This document shows positions 15,920 to 22,914 of a DNA stretch of 40,601 bases, piece by piece. This DNA is from JBHGYD01 sp041920415. GTDB taxonomy: Bacteria > Bacillota > Bacilli > Bacillales > Anoxybacillaceae. Location of the stretch: NCBI GenBank assembly GCA_041920415.1, contig JBHGYD010000055.1, positions 1-40,601 of the forward strand, given 5' to 3'. The notes below the pieces were generated by a model. It had not been told where the DNA came from. It searched no databases and was given only the letters and a program-made list of their open reading frames with translations. The position numbers were made by a program, and so were the translations under genes. The first letter of the stretch is position 1; each line of letters begins with the position of its first letter.

Positions 15920-16020
15920 TAAATTATATTTAATTACACTATAAAAAATATGTCAACAGTTTTTTTATTGCTCCATTTTCAACAAATTTTAGAAGCAGAA
16001 GCCTTCTCATCTGTCATAAT

Positions 16021-16052
16021 AAAATAAAAACGCTGCCATAATGATGGCAGCG
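16021..16052 (-). terminator. Terminator after VOC gene
   Basis: CGCTGCCAT (16031-16039) pairs with ATGGCAGCG (16044-16052). The minus strand runs into TTTTTATTTT. Confidence 0.88.
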
Positions 16053-16080
16053 TAGCGAAGAATCAATAGATATGTACTCT

Positions 16081-16443
16081 TTACCCTTTTAGGACGAATT
16101 CATTTCCATCGATGTCCTTAAATTGCACAAATGTCCCCCATGGCATTTTTTGCGGTTCTCCTAAGAATTCCACACCTCTGGCTTTCATCGTTTCGTATGT
16201 TTCGAAAACATCGTCGCACTCAAACACAATAGACGGCTTTCTTTCATTCCAATCTTTCATCATCGCTTTTGGATAAATGACTAATGCTGTTTGTGCACCT
16301 TTTGGAGCTACTTCTAACCAAAAGGCATTCGGTCCCATTGGATGCTCAGCGACAACTTCGAATCCTACTTTTTCTGTCCAAAACTCTTTTGCTTTTTGCT
16401 GATCTTCTACATAAATAGCAACAGTCGCGATTCGTTTAATCAT
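16081..16443 (-). CDS. VOC/glyoxalase-family protein
   Basis: This 120-residue single-module protein has two beta-alpha-beta-beta-beta halves: IATVAIYVEDQQKAKEFWTEKVGFEV, then GTFVQFKDIDGNEFVLKG. The usual His of glyoxalase I at the first strand is absent here (ATVAI), while the final EFVLKG carries the acidic position. I would therefore call it glyoxalase-like of unknown substrate rather than an active glyoxalase I. The ATG at 16443 is 7 nt from GGAGG; an adjacent upstream TTG is less well spaced. It is monocistronic, with its own terminator. Confidence 0.8.
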   Translation of the reverse strand: MIKRIATVAIYVEDQQKAKEFWTEKVGFEVVAEHPMGPNAFWLEVAPKGAQTALVIYPKAMMKDWNERKPSIVFECDDVFETYETMKARGVEFLGEPQKMPWGTFVQFKDIDGNEFVLKG

Positions 16444-16580
16444 CAAATTTCCTCCCTCTATCTATACAAGATATTTTTACTATAGCACATATGTTCTTAT
16501 TTTACCACACAAAAAGTGGATCCTTTCCCATTTATTTTTTAGTATTGTAAACAAAATTGAGCTAACTTCCTGTTTTAAAG

Positions 16581-16611
16581 CAAAAAAGAAGGTTAATTCA
16601 CTCCCCTTCTT
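16581..16611 (-). terminator. Terminator ending the sulfur cluster
   Basis: AAGAAGG and CCTTCTT (16586-16592 / 16605-16611) enclose a 12-nt loop, with TTTTTT following on the minus strand. It overlaps the tauE stop codon. Confidence 0.75.
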
Positions 16612-17392
16612 AAAGAATACCTCCCCAAACTTTTACGGTTGTTGCTAAAATTAATACCGCTAAAATGACTTGCAAGATTTTTGTATTCATTCTCTGTCCT
16701 GTTTTTGCTCCTAAAGGGGAAGCAAGGAGACTTGCGATAACCATGATGAATGTAGGGGTCAATTCTACCTGACCCGTTGTAATCTTTCCAATCGTTGACC
16801 CAATGGAAGAGATAAACGTAATCGCCAAGGACGACGCAATTGTCATTCTTGTTGGGATTTTTAGAACAACAAGCATAATCGGCACTAAAAGAAACGCTCC
16901 CCCCGCTCCAACAATTCCTGCTCCAATTCCGACAATGAGCGCAAGCAAGGCAGCGAACCATTTATCAAATGTCACTTGATCTAACCGAATATCATCAATG
17001 CCTTTTTTCGGTATAAACATCATAATTGCCGCTAACGCTGCAAGAATCCCATAAACAAGGTTAATGCCACTTTCCGTCATTGCTTTAGAACCATATCCCC
17101 CAATGAAACTACCAATTAAAATGCTACCCCCCATATAGAGAATTAATGTTTTGTTGAGATAACCGCCCTTTCGATACGCCCACAAGCCACCAATCGTAGC
17201 AAAAAACACTTGTACTGCAACAATACCAGATACTTCATGAGCGCTGAATGCCGCAAGCCCAAAGAGCGGCGGAAGATAAAGCAGCATTGGATAATTAATA
17301 ATCGCACCACCGATTCCAACCATCCCAGAAATAAATGAACCGATAAAGCCGATTAAGAAAATAACAATAGTAAAATGAAGAGTCGCTTCCAT
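16610..17392 (-). CDS. TauE/SafE-family sulfite (sulfur anion) exporter
   Basis: This 260-residue protein has about eight membrane helices in two repeats. Family features are GFIGSFISGMVGIGGAIINYPMLLY at the N-terminus and GAGIVGAGGAFLLVPIMLVVLKIPTRMTIASSLAITFISSIGSTIGK in the second half. TauE-type proteins export sulfite, sulfoacetate or thiosulfate. As the last gene of a persulfide-oxidation operon its likely substrate is the sulfite or thiosulfate made upstream. GGGGG is 8 nt from the ATG at 17392; two in-frame TTG codons just before it are too close to the signal. A 10-bp hairpin separates it from the preceding tusA. Confidence 0.9.
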   Translation of the reverse strand: MEATLHFTIVIFLIGFIGSFISGMVGIGGAIINYPMLLYLPPLFGLAAFSAHEVSGIVAVQVFFATIGGLWAYRKGGYLNKTLILYMGGSILIGSFIGGYGSKAMTESGINLVYGILAALAAIMMFIPKKGIDDIRLDQVTFDKWFAALLALIVGIGAGIVGAGGAFLLVPIMLVVLKIPTRMTIASSLAITFISSIGSTIGKITTGQVELTPTFIMVIASLLASPLGAKTGQRMNTKILQVILAVLILATTVKVWGGIL

Positions 17393-17414
17393 CAACAATG
17401 CCCCCTTTGCTTAA

Positions 17415-17439
17415 AACGGGGTACAATCCGTACCCCGTT
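17415..17439 (-). terminator. Intercistronic hairpin between tusA and tauE
   Basis: AACGGGGTAC (17415-17424) and GTACCCCGTT (17430-17439) form a perfect 10-bp stem with a 5-nt loop. Only TTTT follows on the minus strand, so it may attenuate or protect mRNA ends rather than fully terminate. Confidence 0.6.
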
Positions 17440-17672
17440 CAGCCTTTTCTAATCCAAAATTTTAATACTCCGTTTTCTTCTGTATGAGCTAACAACTCAT
17501 GCCCGCTTGCTTGAGCCCATGCTGCCACATCACTTTTGGCTCCTTTATCAGTCACATGGAGTTCTAAAATTTGACCAGATTCAAGTTCATCGATTGCTTT
17601 TTTTGTTCGCACAATCGGCATTGGGCATGATAATCCTTTGGCATCTAACACTTTATCTGGAGTAATATTCAT
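17439..17672 (-). CDS. TusA-family sulfur carrier (third copy)
   Basis: This 77-residue TusA-like protein carries persulfide on C16 in the signature LDAKGLSCPMPIVRTKKAI. The DKGAKSDVAAWAQASGH stretch is shared with the other two TusA domains of this cluster. The frame runs further upstream, but the ATG at 17672 has GGGGAAAGGAAG at the right distance and gives the family's usual length. It follows the persulfide dioxygenase by 19 nt and probably delivers or accepts sulfane sulfur from its rhodanese domain. Confidence 0.92.
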   Translation of the reverse strand: MNITPDKVLDAKGLSCPMPIVRTKKAIDELESGQILELHVTDKGAKSDVAAWAQASGHELLAHTEENGVLKFWIRKG

Positions 17673-17691
17673 ACTTCCTTTCCCCTTTCTT

Positions 17692-18831
17692 TTAATGAGT
17701 ATGGTGTAACGCACAACGGTTTGGACCAATCTCCAACTCCTGTTGCTGCTCTAAGTCAACCACTTTGTGACCGCGATTAATCGCAACGATATCTTCAAAG
17801 TTTGGCGGTGTTTCCGTATTGGCATTTTGCACAACCATCTCAATAAATTCCTCTTTTTGTTTATTTTGCATCATGTCATTGCGTGCCCGAATGTTCCCTA
17901 ATGTGTCACCGATATATCCTTCTTCATTCATTTCGTCATCGAGATTCGCATAATGAGCCGGTAAAACGATGACATCGTCCGCGATCGACGCAACTTTTTC
18001 GTATACGGTGTCATATAAGTCCGCTGCCCACTCTGCCACTTTTCCGCCTAAATCCGGCCGACCAAGTCCACCGACAAAGATCGTATCCCCTGAGAAAAGT
18101 AATTGATTATTCACAAAGAAAGAGACACTTCCCGGTGTATGTCCCGGTGTTTTCACCGCTAGCACTTCAAGATTGACACGTTCGAACTCAATCGTATTAT
18201 GTTGTTCTAGTGGTTCAAACTCGAACACCGCTCCTTCACTTTTCATTAAGTAGTACGTAGCACCTGTGCGTTCCGCTAACACTTTCCCACCAGAAATGTG
18301 ATCGGCATGTAAATGAGAGTCGACAATATGAGTAATGTTCACACCTTCTTGTTGAGCGACATTTTCATACACATCAATAAACCGCGATGGATCGACAACG
18401 AGCGCTTCTTTTCCAGAAATGACCATGTAAGATAAGCAGCCTTTTCCTACGCGAATGAATTGGTATACTTTTACCTTTTCGTCTTCGTATACTTTCGCTT
18501 GATATAGATGTTCACTCCACGCTCTCATCCCTCCAACAAGCGTATATACATTATCAAACCCTGCTTCTGTTAATTGTTCAGCAACAAATGCAGCCGAACC
18601 ACCTTTCGCACAAACAACAACCACTTCTTTATCTTTCGGAATGCGGTCGACAACAGCTTCAACGCCATCAATTAATTCAAAATAAGGAACGTTTAAATAT
18701 TCAAAGTTCTCTCCTTCAATTCTCCAATCATTAAAATCGCTCACGTTTCGTACATCGAAAATAAAGATGGTTTCTTTATTTAATACTTTTTCTGCTAACT
18801 CTTGAACCGTTATTTCTTTCACAGACACCAC
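17692..18831 (-). CDS. Rhodanese-persulfide dioxygenase fusion (ETHE1-like MBL fold)
   Basis: This 379-residue two-domain enzyme starts with a rhodanese domain (about 1-112), with catalytic-type C74 in VVVCAKGGSA. A metallo-beta-lactamase domain follows, with H173-x-H175-x-D177-H178, H231 (PGHTPGS), D249 (FSGDTIF) and H293 (PAHY), the ETHE1-type mononuclear iron set. ETHE1/PDO enzymes oxidise glutathione or low-molecular-weight persulfide to sulfite. The rhodanese can exchange sulfur between thiosulfate, persulfide and carrier proteins. Domain order is rhodanese-first, the reverse of staphylococcal CstB. The start is GTG 18831 or GTG 18828; the second has the better spacing from GGGGG. A terminator and an operator-like site lie directly upstream, suggesting a separate transcription unit. 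Confidence 0.9.
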   Translation of the reverse strand: MVSVKEITVQELAEKVLNKETIFIFDVRNVSDFNDWRIEGENFEYLNVPYFELIDGVEAVVDRIPKDKEVVVVCAKGGSAAFVAEQLTEAGFDNVYTLVGGMRAWSEHLYQAKVYEDEKVKVYQFIRVGKGCLSYMVISGKEALVVDPSRFIDVYENVAQQEGVNITHIVDSHLHADHISGGKVLAERTGATYYLMKSEGAVFEFEPLEQHNTIEFERVNLEVLAVKTPGHTPGSVSFFVNNQLLFSGDTIFVGGLGRPDLGGKVAEWAADLYDTVYEKVASIADDVIVLPAHYANLDDEMNEEGYIGDTLGNIRARNDMMQNKQKEEFIEMVVQNANTETPPNFEDIVAINRGHKVVDLEQQQELEIGPNRCALHHTH

Positions 18832-18833
18832 AA

Positions 18834-18847
18834 TACCCCCTATAGTA
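18834..18847 (-). promoter_or_regulatory. Candidate CstR operator 4, at the dioxygenase start
   Basis: TACCCCCTATAGTA fits the TAC-N8-GTA pattern of the other three sites in this cluster. It overlaps the ribosome binding site region of the dioxygenase gene. TATACT (18845-18850, minus) could be a -10, but no good -35 is placed. Confidence 0.5.
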
Positions 18848-18858
18848 TATTTTTATCC

Positions 18859-18900
18859 AAAAAAATGCCGCTCAATTATGATTGAGCTGTATTGAGCGGC
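18859..18900 (-). terminator. Terminator overlapping the end of the tusA-rhodanese gene
   Basis: GCCGCTCAAT (18867-18876) and ATTGAGCGGC (18891-18900) form a perfect 10-bp stem with TTTTTTT following on the minus strand. The stop codon (18876-18878) lies at the edge of the stem. Confidence 0.8.
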
Positions 18901-19445
18901 CCGTTCCATTGAAACATTCCTGGAATGACATTCCATACATTTGAAAATCCTTTTTCCGCTAACTTTTGAGCGGCTAAGTCACTGCGGGTGCCCGTACGGC
19001 ATACGACATAAATCGTATTGTCTTGCTGTAATTCTCCCATTCGTTCTTCCAATTCACCAAGTGGAATCGAAACTGCCCCCGGAATATGTCCAAATGCATA
19101 TTCTGCCGGCTCACGAACATCAAGAATGGTGATCGATGAATCATTCATTTTTGCAAGCAGTTCCTCGTTCGAAATAACATGAGGAAATTTTGTTTCTTCC
19201 TTTACTTCGTTCTCACTCGCTTTACGAATATAATGCTTTAATACGTTTCCTTCTTCAATCGTACCGAGATATTGATGACCGGTACTTTCCGCCCATGCTT
19301 TGATATCGGCTTTGGATCCTTTATCGGTTGCCTGTACTTCGAGCACTTGTCCTGGTTGTAAATCATTGATCGTTTTTTTTGTTTTTACAATTGGCATTGG
19401 ACAAGATAATCCCTTTGCGTCAACTGTCATGTTTACTCGAATCAT
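18876..19445 (-). CDS. TusA-rhodanese fusion, YrkF-like
   Basis: This 189-residue protein has a TusA domain (1-75, C15 in GLSCPMPIV) joined by a charged linker (about 75-92) to a rhodanese domain (about 93-185, C149 in VVCRTGTRS). The fusion matches YrkF of B. subtilis. The two cysteines could pass sulfane sulfur within one chain. AGGAGGAATGCAGC precedes the ATG. It follows the single-domain rhodanese by 27 nt and ends in a terminator, so it probably closes the upstream half of the cluster. Confidence 0.92.
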   Translation of the reverse strand: MIRVNMTVDAKGLSCPMPIVKTKKTINDLQPGQVLEVQATDKGSKADIKAWAESTGHQYLGTIEEGNVLKHYIRKASENEVKEETKFPHVISNEELLAKMNDSSITILDVREPAEYAFGHIPGAVSIPLGELEERMGELQQDNTIYVVCRTGTRSDLAAQKLAEKGFSNVWNVIPGMFQWNGPLNTAQS

Positions 19446-19472
19446 GCTGCATTCCTCCTTTTGCCGTTTTAT

Positions 19473-19769
19473 TTATTCCACAGGTCCTTCCCATTCCAAC
19501 ATGCCGCCAGTCATATTGATTACATGATATCCATGGCTTTCCAACAGCTGTGCTGCGCGCCCGCTTCTTCCTCCCGAACGGCAAACAAGGATATATTCCT
19601 TGTTTTTATCTAGCTCATGCATGCGAATTTCAAGCAATCCTAACGGGATATTAATCGCACCAGGGATTTTCCCAGACGCCACTTCATCCACTTCACGAAC
19701 ATCGATAATATTCAGCTGTTTTCCTTCTTGAAGAAGTTTCTCTACTTCTTTTGCCGTTAATTGTTTCAT
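19473..19769 (-). CDS. Single-domain rhodanese sulfurtransferase
   Basis: This 98-residue rhodanese has the CH2A-type DVREVDEVASGKIPGAINIPLG segment and the active loop C63-RSGGRS. It moves sulfane sulfur between donors such as thiosulfate or persulfides and protein thiols. The ATG at 19769 is 8 nt from GGGAGG; an adjacent GTG at 19772 is closer than ideal. It sits between a degraded rhodanese remnant and the TusA-rhodanese fusion. Confidence 0.92.
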   Translation of the reverse strand: MKQLTAKEVEKLLQEGKQLNIIDVREVDEVASGKIPGAINIPLGLLEIRMHELDKNKEYILVCRSGGRSGRAAQLLESHGYHVINMTGGMLEWEGPVE

Positions 19770-19787
19770 CACAATTGCCTCCCTTTT

Positions 19788-19889
19788 TTATGACCAAACG
19801 TTCATACCGCCTTTTACATTTGTTACGTGTTGGAATCTGAGTTTCTTTAATAGTCTGCTGGCTTTTATGCTTCGCATTCCGCTTTCGCC
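19788..19889 (-). pseudogene. Remnant of a fourth rhodanese domain
   Basis: On the minus strand the frame reads GESGMRSIKASRLLKKLRF followed by QHVTNVKGGMNVWS and a stop. This is the C-terminal third of a rhodanese, with the active loop (usually CxSGxRS) and the closing KGGM-x-W motif. The catalytic Cys position is Gly, and nothing rhodanese-like precedes it because the dsrE stop codon lies there. There is no start signal. I read it as what is left after a deletion that fused the dsrE end to an old rhodanese gene. Confidence 0.75.
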
Positions 19890-19891
19890 CT

Positions 19892-20374
19892 TTAAATGAA
19901 TAAGTTTATGTTTCCTTCTGACGCATCCGCCAAATACGTTGCCACTCCAGCAAACTCAATGCCATCGATCAATTCCTCTGGTTTCAGCCCTAATAAATCA
20001 ACGGTCATTTGACACGCGACTAACTTAACGCCTTGCTCTTTGGCCATTTCAATTAATTGAGGCAGCGGCATTGCGTTATGCTTTTTAATAACGTGTTTGA
20101 TTAATTTTGGTCCGATGCCGCCAAAGTTCATGCGTGAAAGCCCCATGCGATCCGCTCCGCGCGGCATCATTTTCGCAAACATTTTTTCTAAAAACCCTTT
20201 TTTCACAAGTACTTGCTGCTCTTTCCGTAAGGCGTTAAGCCCCCAAAATGTATGAAAAATCGTGACTTCATGGTCATAAGCAGCAGCACCGTTGGCGATA
20301 ATATAAGCCGCCATCGCTTTATCATAATCGCCACTGAACAAAATAATCGTCGTTTTTTTCTTTTGTTGTGACAT
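19892..20374 (-). CDS. DsrE/DsrF/DrsH-like sulfur carrier, YrkE type
   Basis: This 160-residue DsrE-like protein has IILFSGDYDKAMAAYIIANGAAAYDHEVTIFHTFWGLNAL at the N-terminus and the carrier cysteine C121 in KLVACQMTVDLLGL. Related DsrE2/YrkE proteins shuttle persulfide to TusA and rhodanese partners. The middle segment (about 60-95) is basic and could bind a membrane or partner. AAAGGAGGCGACTAA precedes the ATG. A candidate CstR site lies about 35 nt upstream. Its neighbours on both sides are sulfur-transfer genes. Confidence 0.9.
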   Translation of the reverse strand: MSQQKKKTTIILFSGDYDKAMAAYIIANGAAAYDHEVTIFHTFWGLNALRKEQQVLVKKGFLEKMFAKMMPRGADRMGLSRMNFGGIGPKLIKHVIKKHNAMPLPQLIEMAKEQGVKLVACQMTVDLLGLKPEELIDGIEFAGVATYLADASEGNINLFI

Positions 20375-20405
20375 TTAGTCGCCTCCTTTAACTTAAAAAT
20401 ATATA

Positions 20406-20419
20406 TACTGGTATAGGTA
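20406..20419 (-). promoter_or_regulatory. Candidate CstR operator 3, upstream of dsrE
   Basis: TACTGGTATAGGTA fits TAC-N8-GTA and shares the TATAGGTA half with the other sites. No strong promoter is visible here; TATA-rich sequence surrounds it. Confidence 0.45.
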
Positions 20420-20437
20420 TATAAAAATACGAAAAAA

Positions 20438-20665
20438 TTACGCTTTTTCAATCCAAAACGTGAGCACACCGTTTTCTTCTTTAAAATCTATTAGTTTATG
20501 ACCGCTTGTTTTTGCCCATGCTGATAAGTCATTTTTGGCACCTTTATCTGTTGTTTGAACTTCTAGTACTTGACCTTTCGCTAACTCATCGATCGCTTTT
20601 TTTGTTTTTACAAGCGGCATTGGACATGATAATCCTTTGACATCTACAATTTTATCCACTTTCAT
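20438..20665 (-). CDS. TusA-family sulfur carrier (first copy)
   Basis: This 75-residue TusA-like protein has persulfide-carrying C14 in VKGLSCPMPLVKTKKAI. It is the first structural gene after cstR and has its own strong promoter with an operator at the -10. AAGGAGGATAGAAG precedes the ATG. The three TusA domains of the cluster are close in sequence (shared DKGAK/DKGSK and AW..S/TGH), suggesting local duplication. Confidence 0.92.
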   Translation of the reverse strand: MKVDKIVDVKGLSCPMPLVKTKKAIDELAKGQVLEVQTTDKGAKNDLSAWAKTSGHKLIDFKEENGVLTFWIEKA

Positions 20666-20690
20666 CTTCTATCCTCCTTATCTTTACCAT

Positions 20691-20732
20691 TACCCCTATA
20701 GGTATATTATTGTGGTTTAAAAAATTTGTCAA
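20691..20732 (-). promoter_or_regulatory. tusA promoter with CstR operator 2
   Basis: On the minus strand, -35 TTGACA (20727-20732), 17 nt, -10 TAATAT (20704-20709). The operator-like TACCCCTATAGGTA (20691-20704) abuts the -10. It resembles the GC-centred inverted repeats bound by CstR/CsoR proteins. Confidence 0.8.
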
Positions 20733-20753
20733 CCCTTACTTTTAAGAGTTGAC
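20720..20753 (-). terminator. cstR terminator sharing bases with the tusA -35
   Basis: GTCAACTCTT (20744-20753 on the minus strand) pairs with AAGGGTTGAC (20728-20737), with AAATTTTTT following. The 3' arm contains part of the TTGACA -35 of the next promoter. Confidence 0.7.
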
Positions 20754-20761
20754 ATTTCTTT

Positions 20762-21022
20762 TTAGCGGCTTTTTACCAATAATTCGACCGCTTCTTTAAC
20801 AAAATGCTCGGTTTGTTCTCCTTTTTCAATACTTTCTCTGATGCAATGTTCAAGGTTGGAGCTTACGATGACAGCAATCGCGCGATCGATCGCATTACGC
20901 GCAGCCGCTAATTGCGCAATGACGCTTTTGCAATCTTTTCCTTGCTCCATCATACCAAGAACGCCTTTGACTTGTCCTTCAATGCGCTTTAAGCGGTTTT
21001 TAATTTCTTTATTATATTCCAT
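20762..21022 (-). CDS. cstR: CstR-type persulfide-sensing repressor (CsoR/FrmR family)
   Basis: This 86-residue all-helical CsoR-family repressor has C31 and C60, exactly the cysteine pair of CstR. The copper-site His of CsoR (four residues before C60) is Asn56 here, so copper sensing is unlikely. CstR is released from DNA when hydropersulfides link its cysteines across the dimer. The start was moved to ATG 21022, with GGGG 9-10 nt upstream; the in-frame TTG at 21028 is too close to that signal. The numbering match with CstR supports this choice. The gene lies at the head of the cluster behind a promoter with an operator inside it. Confidence 0.92.
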   Translation of the reverse strand: MEYNKEIKNRLKRIEGQVKGVLGMMEQGKDCKSVIAQLAAARNAIDRAIAVIVSSNLEHCIRESIEKGEQTEHFVKEAVELLVKSR

Positions 21023-21153
21023 TTTCAAACACCCCTTTCTTCACTTGAACAATCGGTTATCGTTTATAGACATCTACGACGAGGTTCGCTTTACATCTTT
21101 ATAAGCAGAATAAGAAGAACATACAACAGATGAACAAGTTGTATATATATTTA

Positions 21154-21182
21154 ATTATGTACCCTTATAGGTATTTAATCAA
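21154..21182 (-). promoter_or_regulatory. cstR promoter with operator 1 in the spacer
   Basis: On the minus strand, -35 TTGATT (21177-21182), 17 nt, -10 CATAAT (21154-21159). TACCCTTATAGGTA (21160-21173) fills most of the spacer, indicating autorepression. A leader of about 125 nt precedes cstR; I see no known riboswitch in it. Confidence 0.75.
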
Positions 21183-21234
21183 GTGTTTCATTTAACACTT
21201 TTTCCGATAAATCTCATCGGATTCATAAACATAA

Positions 21235-21318
21235 AAACGAGACAACTTTTCCAATGTTGTCTCGTTTAGCTTGTCAGCAAAGTCGACAAGCTGAGGTTGC
21301 TGAACATTCAGCAACCTC
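21235..21318 (-). terminator. Three consecutive hairpins after spoVR
   Basis: Perfect stems lie at 21293-21304/21307-21318 (GAGGTTGCTGAA type), 21268-21275/21285-21292 (AGCTTGTC/GACAAGCT) and 21235-21246/21256-21267 (AAACGAGACAAC). The last one met by polymerase from spoVR is followed by TTTTTATG and is the terminator. The remaining gap up to cstR holds the cstR leader and promoter. Confidence 0.75.
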
Positions 21319-21322
21319 CTTT

Positions 21323-22741
21323 TCATATATATCGGCGATGCACCATTTTCCCATCATACGTAAATAAAACAGGTTTATTTTCGACAATGGTTTCCATATG
21401 CACGGTGCGTCCCCATAATTGGTAAATGTATGGAAGTACTTTTTCTAAATATTTAATCTCTAATTCGATTCCTTCGTACCAATGCTTTAAGTATAATTCT
21501 CCGTTTCTGAGGTAATCGCCATCATTGACGGTAATGTACGGAAATCCACCATTCACGCGCATACTTACTAATTGATCACGAATGTTTTCCCAGCTTTTGT
21601 CGACAATTTTGTAATCCTTTCCTTGCTTTTGGAATAAGTACATATCTTCGCGCATCACAAGGTCTTTCGTCAAATAATTACGCAAAAATGAAATATCTGA
21701 TTCAAGCTCGCGTACCTCGAAAATCTTCTCTCGTCCCGATCCCGGTTTGACGCCGAGTTTTTTCATTTCTTCCGTCGGATTGTTCCAACGTTCTTCGATG
21801 TCTTCAAAAATCTTCAATCCTAAATAATAAGGGTTAATCCCCGTACGTGACGGCTGGACGACTCCGGCGTTTAATTTGGCAAATTCAATGGCCTCGTCAG
21901 TTGTCAAATCCATCTCGCGCAAAATGCGTTGATGCCAGTAAGATGCCCATCCTTCGTTCATGATTTTCGTTTCTAGCTGTGGCCAAAAATATAACATTTC
22001 TTCCCGCATCATCGTCAAAATATCACGCTGCCAGTCTTCCAACTCGCGGCTATACTCCTCAATAAAGAGAAGCACGTCTTTTTCCGGCTGCGGTGGGAAT
22101 TTCCTTTTCTTTTTCCTCTGTGGAGAAGCAGGTTTCTTTTTCTCAGCGAGTGACCATAAATCATCATATGGGGTTGGTTTCGGTGTTTCTTCCTCTTCAT
22201 ATACTTCCGTATCTTCCAGAGTCCAAGCAAGCTTTGAGCGAAGAAGTGAAGGGTCAATATGTTCCTGAATCGCTAACACCGCATCTAAAAGCTTTTCCAC
22301 TTCCTGTTTGCCGTATTGATGCTCATAATGCTTAATACGTTCAGCAGTCGCCGCCATACTTTCAACCATATCGCGCTTTGTATTGCTGAAGCGGACATTA
22401 TTTTTGAAAAAGTCGCTATGGGCTAATACGTGGGCAACAATCAATTTGTTTTGAATGAGGGTATTCGTATCAAGCAAAAACGCATAACAAGGATCCGAGT
22501 TAATAACAAGCTCATAAATTTTGCTTAATCCTAAATCATAATGAAGCTTCATTTTATAAAACTGCTTACCAAAGCTCCAATGGGAAAAGCGCGTCGGCAT
22601 CCCATACGCTCCGAATGTATAAATAATATCGGCCGGACAAATTTCATAACGCATCGGATAAAAATCTAACCCAAATCCTTGCGCAATTTCCGTAATCTCG
22701 GCAATTGCACGCTCCAATGCTTTCAAATCATCTTGTCGCAT
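21323..22741 (-). CDS. spoVR: Stage V sporulation protein R
   Basis: This 472-residue SpoVR-family protein is needed for spore cortex formation in B. subtilis; the biochemical role is unknown. Recognisable blocks are YPMRYEICPADIIYTFGAYGMPTRFSHWSFGKQFYK near the N-terminus, AHVLAHSDFFKNN in the middle, NEGWASYWHQRILREM, and VNDGDYLRNGELYLKHWYEG near the C-terminus. His and Glu residues in these blocks are conserved in the family and suggest metal binding. A charged Lys-rich linker (about 190-225) separates the halves. GGGGGGAGATGTGA precedes the ATG. A SigE-like promoter lies 30 nt upstream. Confidence 0.95.
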   Translation of the reverse strand: MRQDDLKALERAIAEITEIAQGFGLDFYPMRYEICPADIIYTFGAYGMPTRFSHWSFGKQFYKMKLHYDLGLSKIYELVINSDPCYAFLLDTNTLIQNKLIVAHVLAHSDFFKNNVRFSNTKRDMVESMAATAERIKHYEHQYGKQEVEKLLDAVLAIQEHIDPSLLRSKLAWTLEDTEVYEEEETPKPTPYDDLWSLAEKKKPASPQRKKKRKFPPQPEKDVLLFIEEYSRELEDWQRDILTMMREEMLYFWPQLETKIMNEGWASYWHQRILREMDLTTDEAIEFAKLNAGVVQPSRTGINPYYLGLKIFEDIEERWNNPTEEMKKLGVKPGSGREKIFEVRELESDISFLRNYLTKDLVMREDMYLFQKQGKDYKIVDKSWENIRDQLVSMRVNGGFPYITVNDGDYLRNGELYLKHWYEGIELEIKYLEKVLPYIYQLWGRTVHMETIVENKPVLFTYDGKMVHRRYI

Positions 22742-22770
22742 TCACATCTCCCCCCTTTTCCTCTTATCAC

Positions 22771-22799
22771 AATGTATGAGGAAAAGAAGGATTTGATAC
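22771..22799 (-). promoter_or_regulatory. SigE-type promoter of spoVR
   Basis: On the minus strand, -10 CATACATT (22771-22778) fits the SigE CATACAnT consensus. Fourteen nt upstream is GTATCAA (22793-22799), a partial match to the -35. This fits mother-cell expression. Confidence 0.7.
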
Positions 22800-22914
22800 T
22801 TATTACGTTTCACTCATGTAAAAAGCACAATACGTTAGAAACCGTTTTCCTTTTGTCATGTGAATCGTTTATAATGAAAGATAGCTTATCTTCAAAATAA
22901 AGTGCGGTGGTTAG

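Noticed and set aside
19788..20374. Programmed frameshift joining dsrE to the rhodanese remnant
   Set aside because: The remnant is in the -1 frame relative to dsrE, but no X-XXY-YYZ slippery heptamer is present before the stop, and the catalytic Cys is missing. Deletion decay is simpler.
21029..21153. Possible riboswitch in the 125-nt cstR leader
   Set aside because: No conserved riboswitch blocks or terminator hairpin are seen. The promoter operator explains control.
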